From the NCBI GenBank assembly GCA_030490835.1, contig CM059972.1:30917452-30981451 (forward strand): a stretch of DNA of 64,000 bases, in the 5' to 3' direction. The translations under genes and the position numbers were made by a program. Source of the stretch: Annona cherimola. Taxonomy: Eukaryota > Streptophyta > Magnoliopsida > Magnoliales > Annonaceae. Each line of letters begins with the position of its first letter. Position 1 is the first letter of the stretch. Under the pieces are notes generated by a model, which saw only the letters and a program-made list of their open reading frames with translations, did no database searches and was not told where the DNA came from. Below, piece by piece: positions 59,685-64,000 of this stretch.

Positions 59685-60754
59685 GGATAATTTGCAAATA
59701 TACCAATGTAGTTTGAACATAATTGCATATATACCCACATACTTTAGGTAGTTAATAGATGGCTTGAAACTTTAGATAATGACAAAAGCGACCCCGTATC
59801 AAAGTATTATTAGAATCCTTCAGTTATATATATGAAGGGTGATTCACAATGGTTAACTACATGAGTAACGATGCTCCTCTTGTGTAGTTATAATTCACAT
59901 TGTTAGATATGGCAGATGCAATACACATCATTGGATTGTACACGAGTTTTCACACAATTAATGTGTATGGCAACATTGCGTGGATTTCTTCAAAAATTTG
60001 CCCTTAGATCCCTCCTCTTCTAACCTCTTCCTGCATGGTCGAAATTGTCTCCCCTTACTGCCCATCGAATATTACTAGATTCTAACAAGGTAAGGTAGAA
60101 TTACCAGACTTTTAGATCTACCTGACTATTAGATATCAATAAGTAGGATTCTTGCTTACAACCATTAATATTCTTCAAACATGGTGATTCTTCTTCTTAA
60201 ACAGTGGCCAATTTCCCCTGTTGCTTCGCTAGATTCAACTAGTGCCATTCGAAATAGTGGCTTGCCAAATTTGGTTCAAGTAGTTGACTTCATTTTCACC
60301 AAGTGATGGCTATTATTAGTGGCTAAAAGGGGTGGATGTGAATCTCCAATCTTGAAAGGAGCTAGATTAATATTAGGGTGATCCACTTTTGGTTTCTTGA
60401 GGCTGGTCACTGATGGGGTTGGATGGATTTAAGTGGTAGCAATTTTTTTACTTGTCAAATTTGCTAGTCATAGTGAAGAAGATGAGCTCCCTTTGCTTAT
60501 TTAATAGTTTGTTGTGGTGACTTTTGACGGGCCAGCTTCAGAAAAAGGGGTAACAAATAACAACGATATTTGACTCCAGTAACGGGGAACATGGTGTTGT
60601 TGCTTCCTTCAGATCATTCTCTTCCTCTCCTTCCCTATTGCCTTCCTCCATCATTCTCACGAACTCGTCGTATCCCACTGGACCATCCCCATCCGAGCTA
60701 ATCGTTTTGACTTCCTGCGAGTTGAAATGTTAGTTGCTATCAGTTGGTAATTTC
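59685..60754. mobile_element. MULE-like element, right end deleted (third copy)
   Basis: The left TIR GGATAATTTGCAAATATACC is kept. It ends at the same deletion junction as the copy at 40454-41524. Confidence 0.6.
60590..60735 (-). pseudogene. EF-hand (calmodulin-like) gene fragment, copy 3
   Basis: The best-preserved of three copies: the minus strand reads DGDGPVGYDEFVRMMEEG, a canonical EF-hand loop from position 3 onward with Glu at position 12 and a following FVRMM helix as in calmodulin-like proteins. No start codon or other EF-hands are visible, so it is a fragment. Confidence 0.65.
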
Positions 60755-61011
60755 CATTGTAATATCAGTTGAGGTATGGTAGTATATGAACGCCCATAAA
60801 AAAAGTATATTCAATCTTTTTGGAAAAATATTTTGCAAATTGGGTCCGTTTTCTATGCGGCCGCCCGTAGAGTTAGTTACGAGAAACCCAAAAAAAATTA
60901 TTTTTTATACAGACGCATGTCTCATCCAGACCTTATTTCCTATTAAAATTTGATATTTTTTTAGCTTGTTTGGTATTCTATTTTAATTTTTTAAAATAAA
61001 AAGACAGATAT

Positions 61012-61459
61012 TGTTGGAATTTTTGACACACATATATATTAATTATATATACCCTATCATAAATACGTCCCAAATTATAAAGTGATCCTATAAGGTTTTA
61101 TGGGCCTAAATTATCTAAAAAATTATGGATCTCCTATACGTAGAAACCCTACATCCTAATTTCTAATTTCTACTTTTATGATGGGTTAAACTAGAAATAC
61201 GAAAGATAGGCTTCTTATATAAACGATTGTGGTCCTCAGGTTAAGCACCTATTAGGGTTTCTTTTCTAACATCTCATTATTGGAAAAGAGGAACCAAACC
61301 CTAAGGTATTAACCTGAAAGACCTAGAAACCACAAGAATATAAGAACAATTGCTTTCATGGATTCAGGTACGCTTCTGCTTATGATTTTATTTTCTTAGT
61401 GATTTAGCATGGAGGATCCTGGGGTGATTATGAATTTAATCAATATGGTTTTCCCAACA
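61012..61459 (+). repeat. Copia-type 5' LTR
   Basis: 448 bp, TGTTGG...CCAACA, TATA box at 61216-61224 (TATATAAAC). Orthologous to 41785-42236, with roughly 3-4% differences by eye. Confidence 0.85.
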
Positions 61460-61461
61460 AG

Positions 61462-61474
61462 TGGTATCAGAGTC
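61462..61474 (+). other. PBS of the Copia element
   Basis: TGGTATCAGAGTC directly after the LTR; complementary to the initiator tRNA-Met 3' end with one change. Confidence 0.85.
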
Positions 61475-64000
61475 TTTCCATGTTGAATTATTAAGAAATT
61501 TTTGTTAATTTATATGCTAATTATTTGTGGATTCAAATAGCTATTTGGATTTAATTCTTGGATTATTGGAATTTTCTTGGAGACCAGATAGATACTCATC
61601 CATTTATTCTGTGTTGCTGATTGATTGGACGATCCATATCACTGCGGCTGTTTTACTAATTCAAATTCTATGGATTCAGAAAACCCATAGCTTAAATGGC
61701 ACCTTTATGTTTTTTCTGCATTATTTTCTTTGGGATTTCAGTAGTTTATTTAATATTCGATTCAACATGCATAGCCGTTCGATCATAGCTTTCTATGATT
61801 TCAACCGGATGAATTTGGCCACCGAAACATAACATAATTATTTTTCATCAATTCTGGTCAAAGATCGGACGGCTGCCGCTGTCCCTGCTATGTATGTTTG
61901 ATGGAAGAAAACCCATGATGCAATCACAGCTTGCTGCTGGTTATGTCGCCGGAAACCATGGTGGAATAGGATTTAGGTTTTGCCACTGTTAAATCAAAAA
62001 ACAAATTCAGGAACCCCTCTGATGGCGCATTAAACGGTGGGTGGACACCGGTAGCTGTGTCGTGAAGCCAGTAATGGCGTTAGACAGCGATGGCAGGGGA
62101 GATGGTGTGCGACACCGGCTGGATGGAACTGGTTTTGGGCAACCGGCAGTGGCAGCCATGATGGGTTCCAGTGGGAGAAGTCGCTGCTTGTTGGGAAAGG
62201 GATCGCTCTGCCAGCAACGTTCAGCTACCATCTGCTTTGCCGCTGCCACTAGAAACGCTGCTGGAAAGCACCGGTTTAGCCACTGGAGTGCCGGTAACTG
62301 GTGAACGGCTGCTTTCGGCGATGGGCAAATTGAACGGCGTTGAGCTGGGCGGTTGGCAGATCATGCAGAAACAGACGCCGGATGGCTGGACGACGGCTTC
62401 CGACAGCTGGGTAGCAGCACGGACGGCCATTGTTGCGATGCCGAGAAGGGGCAGCGCTGCACGACGGTGGGCTGCGGCGACGTGCTGAGGCATCGGCGAC
62501 TTGCTGTGAGGCTACGACTTGCTGTGTGGTGGTGGCGACTGCTGTACGGTAGTGGCGGTAGCACGTTGGGTGGGCAGTAGGGTGGTGGCTAGGGTTTGCT
62601 GGGTTTGGGAAAAAGATGCAAGTTTTACACGATATCCCCCGACAGAACTACTTTCATAAGACCCCTGGACAAAATTTGCACAAAACACCCTGTCCAGAAG
62701 CATTTTTCACATAAGTTAAATTGCAAACTAGCCTTTTTTCGTGTGGGCCAGGGCTTCCATCTGCCTCATTTACATGTGGGATTGATCTCACTCATTAATG
62801 GGCTCAGAGCCTGAGGCCCAGAACAGCGAAAAAATTCCAGGCCTTTTCGGCCCAGATCGAAGCCAACCTCTGGGCAGCCCATTTTAGGCCCAGGTGCAGC
62901 CCAACCAGCCTGTCCAGTTCCTGACCCAACGATACGTGGCCCATTTTGAGCCGTCCAAAACATATTTAACGTATTTTATGATCTCGACATCCGATTTGGA
63001 CGTCCAATAGTAGTTTTCTATGCTTTTGGACATTCTGAATCAAATTGAAGGGTCTGATTAAGCCAAATAAGTCCAAAAATATCAACTTTTGTGAATTTTA
63101 TGTAAATGAATGCAATTTCTGAATTATATGTGCATGGTTAATTTATAGGAATTTAGAAGGCAATTTGTGGATAATTTTCATGCTTCTATGAGTTGTTGCT
63201 TTCTATTAAAATTCATATTAACCTGTTGTTGTGCAAAATTCAATTTTAGGTTTTTGGATGCTTAAATTCAAATTGACCCATTATCATGCAAAAAATTTAT
63301 GTTTGGTATTCAGAAATAAGTTTAATATTTTGGACTTTTTATTAAATTCAAACAATGGTACAAGTATTTTTATGGATGTCTAACATTTTAAAATAAATTA
63401 ATTGAAATAACATGCTACCAAAGTAGCCTCTCTTGTGTAAGTTAATTTATTTTTAAGACATTAAGATAATTATGTATATGTAATTCATGTGAATATTTAT
63501 CGGCCTAAAGGAAGATTAATATATGGCCGATTGCATACACAAATATACTGTTTCCCAACATCAATATAAGTTTATTGCATAAAATTAAGATATTTTTGTC
63601 AAAGAATTTTAAATTGAAATATCTTAAAAATATGTCTTTTGTATTAGGAATTCATATATATCATGATTATTCTTGATGTATTCTTGGATTATCACAAAAG
63701 ACCTATATTAAGAAAATACTTAAGATACTTGATATATAGGATTGCAAATTAGATAATACCTCTTTGCTAAGGGAGACAAAATTTATTTTGTCTAAATCAG
63801 TATCCTAAGAATGATTTTAAATCTAAGGAAATGCAAAAGACTCTCTATGCTTTAACAATGAGAATTTTGATTTATGCTCAGGTTTTGAACCTCAGGTTGT
63901 ATGCATTTGGCTACTGCGTACATTATTGGGATGTTGGGCAGATATTTAAGTACTTCAATAATGGATCTTTGAGAAGCAGCCAAACAATTTTTTAAAGCAT
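61475..64000 (+). mobile_element. Internal region of a Copia element, incomplete in window
   Basis: Follows the PBS. No gag or pol motif is recognised up to the window end, and no second LTR is seen. A GC-rich stretch (about 61860-62600) has many overlapping short frames on both strands, none convincing. The rest (62960-64000) is AT-rich. Possibly a long leader, or sequence nested in the element. Gag and pol, if present, lie beyond 64000. Confidence 0.5.

Larger units (their letters stand above)
58374..61011. repeat. Third copy of the segment right of the AT block
   Basis: Closely matches 39144-41784 (about 1% differences by eye). Contains the truncated MULE-like element (59685-60754) and ends at the Copia LTR. 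No intact gene. Confidence 0.8.

Noticed and set aside
61527..61832. 101-codon frame after the Copia PBS
   Set aside because: No gag motif; the same sequence is cut off in the copy at 42402. Treated as leader sequence.

Overview
This is nuclear DNA from a flowering plant. The evidence is Sirevirus-type Ty1/copia elements, a plant hAT transposon with introns, a tRNA-derived SINE, AT-rich foldback MITEs, and two copies of a plant-specific B3-domain gene. I cannot name the species. The background is very AT-rich, and almost all of the window is transposons and tandemly duplicated intergenic DNA. The only convincing host genes are two near-identical B3-domain genes on the minus strand, at 29879-30613 and 43377-44111. 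All alignments described here were made by eye.

Layout. 1-6246: AT-rich duplicated block (foldback MITEs, a SINE, a minisatellite, a hairpin and a degenerate LTR-like piece). 6247-17200: an old non-autonomous hAT element split by a complete, very young Sirevirus (7110-16955, minus strand). The Sirevirus has 1644-bp LTRs with three differences, a tRNA-iMet PBS, PPTs, gag, protease/integrase, an RT-deleted pol remnant, RNase H and an extra 3' ORF. 17201-25112: AT-rich DNA with a MULE-like element (18769-20342) carrying an EF-hand gene fragment. 25113-29347: an apparently complete hAT transposon. 29879-30613: B3 gene 1. 31301-42402: second copy of the AT block and its right neighbour, with the hAT and Sirevirus insertion sites still empty and a Copia LTR at 41785-42236. 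43377-44111: B3 gene 2. 44112-51823: two more AT-block copies head to tail. 51824-58373: a 5'-truncated Sirevirus on the plus strand with an uninterrupted RT region. 58374-61011: a third copy of the right-hand neighbour. 61012-64000: a Copia 5' LTR plus internal sequence running out of the window.

How the parts relate. The window is a mosaic tandem array. AT blocks occur at 1, 31531, 45385 and 47440. The sequence after the block occurs at 5520, 37080 and (partly) 58374. The B3 unit occurs at 29356 and 42878. Shared breakpoints (for example about 35702 and 51569, and about 41524 and 60757) order the events, and the duplicates supply empty sites proving the young insertions. The first Sirevirus has both LTRs but no RT core. 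The second has the RT core but no 5' end. Neither looks autonomous, so the recent move of the first probably relied on enzymes from another copy.
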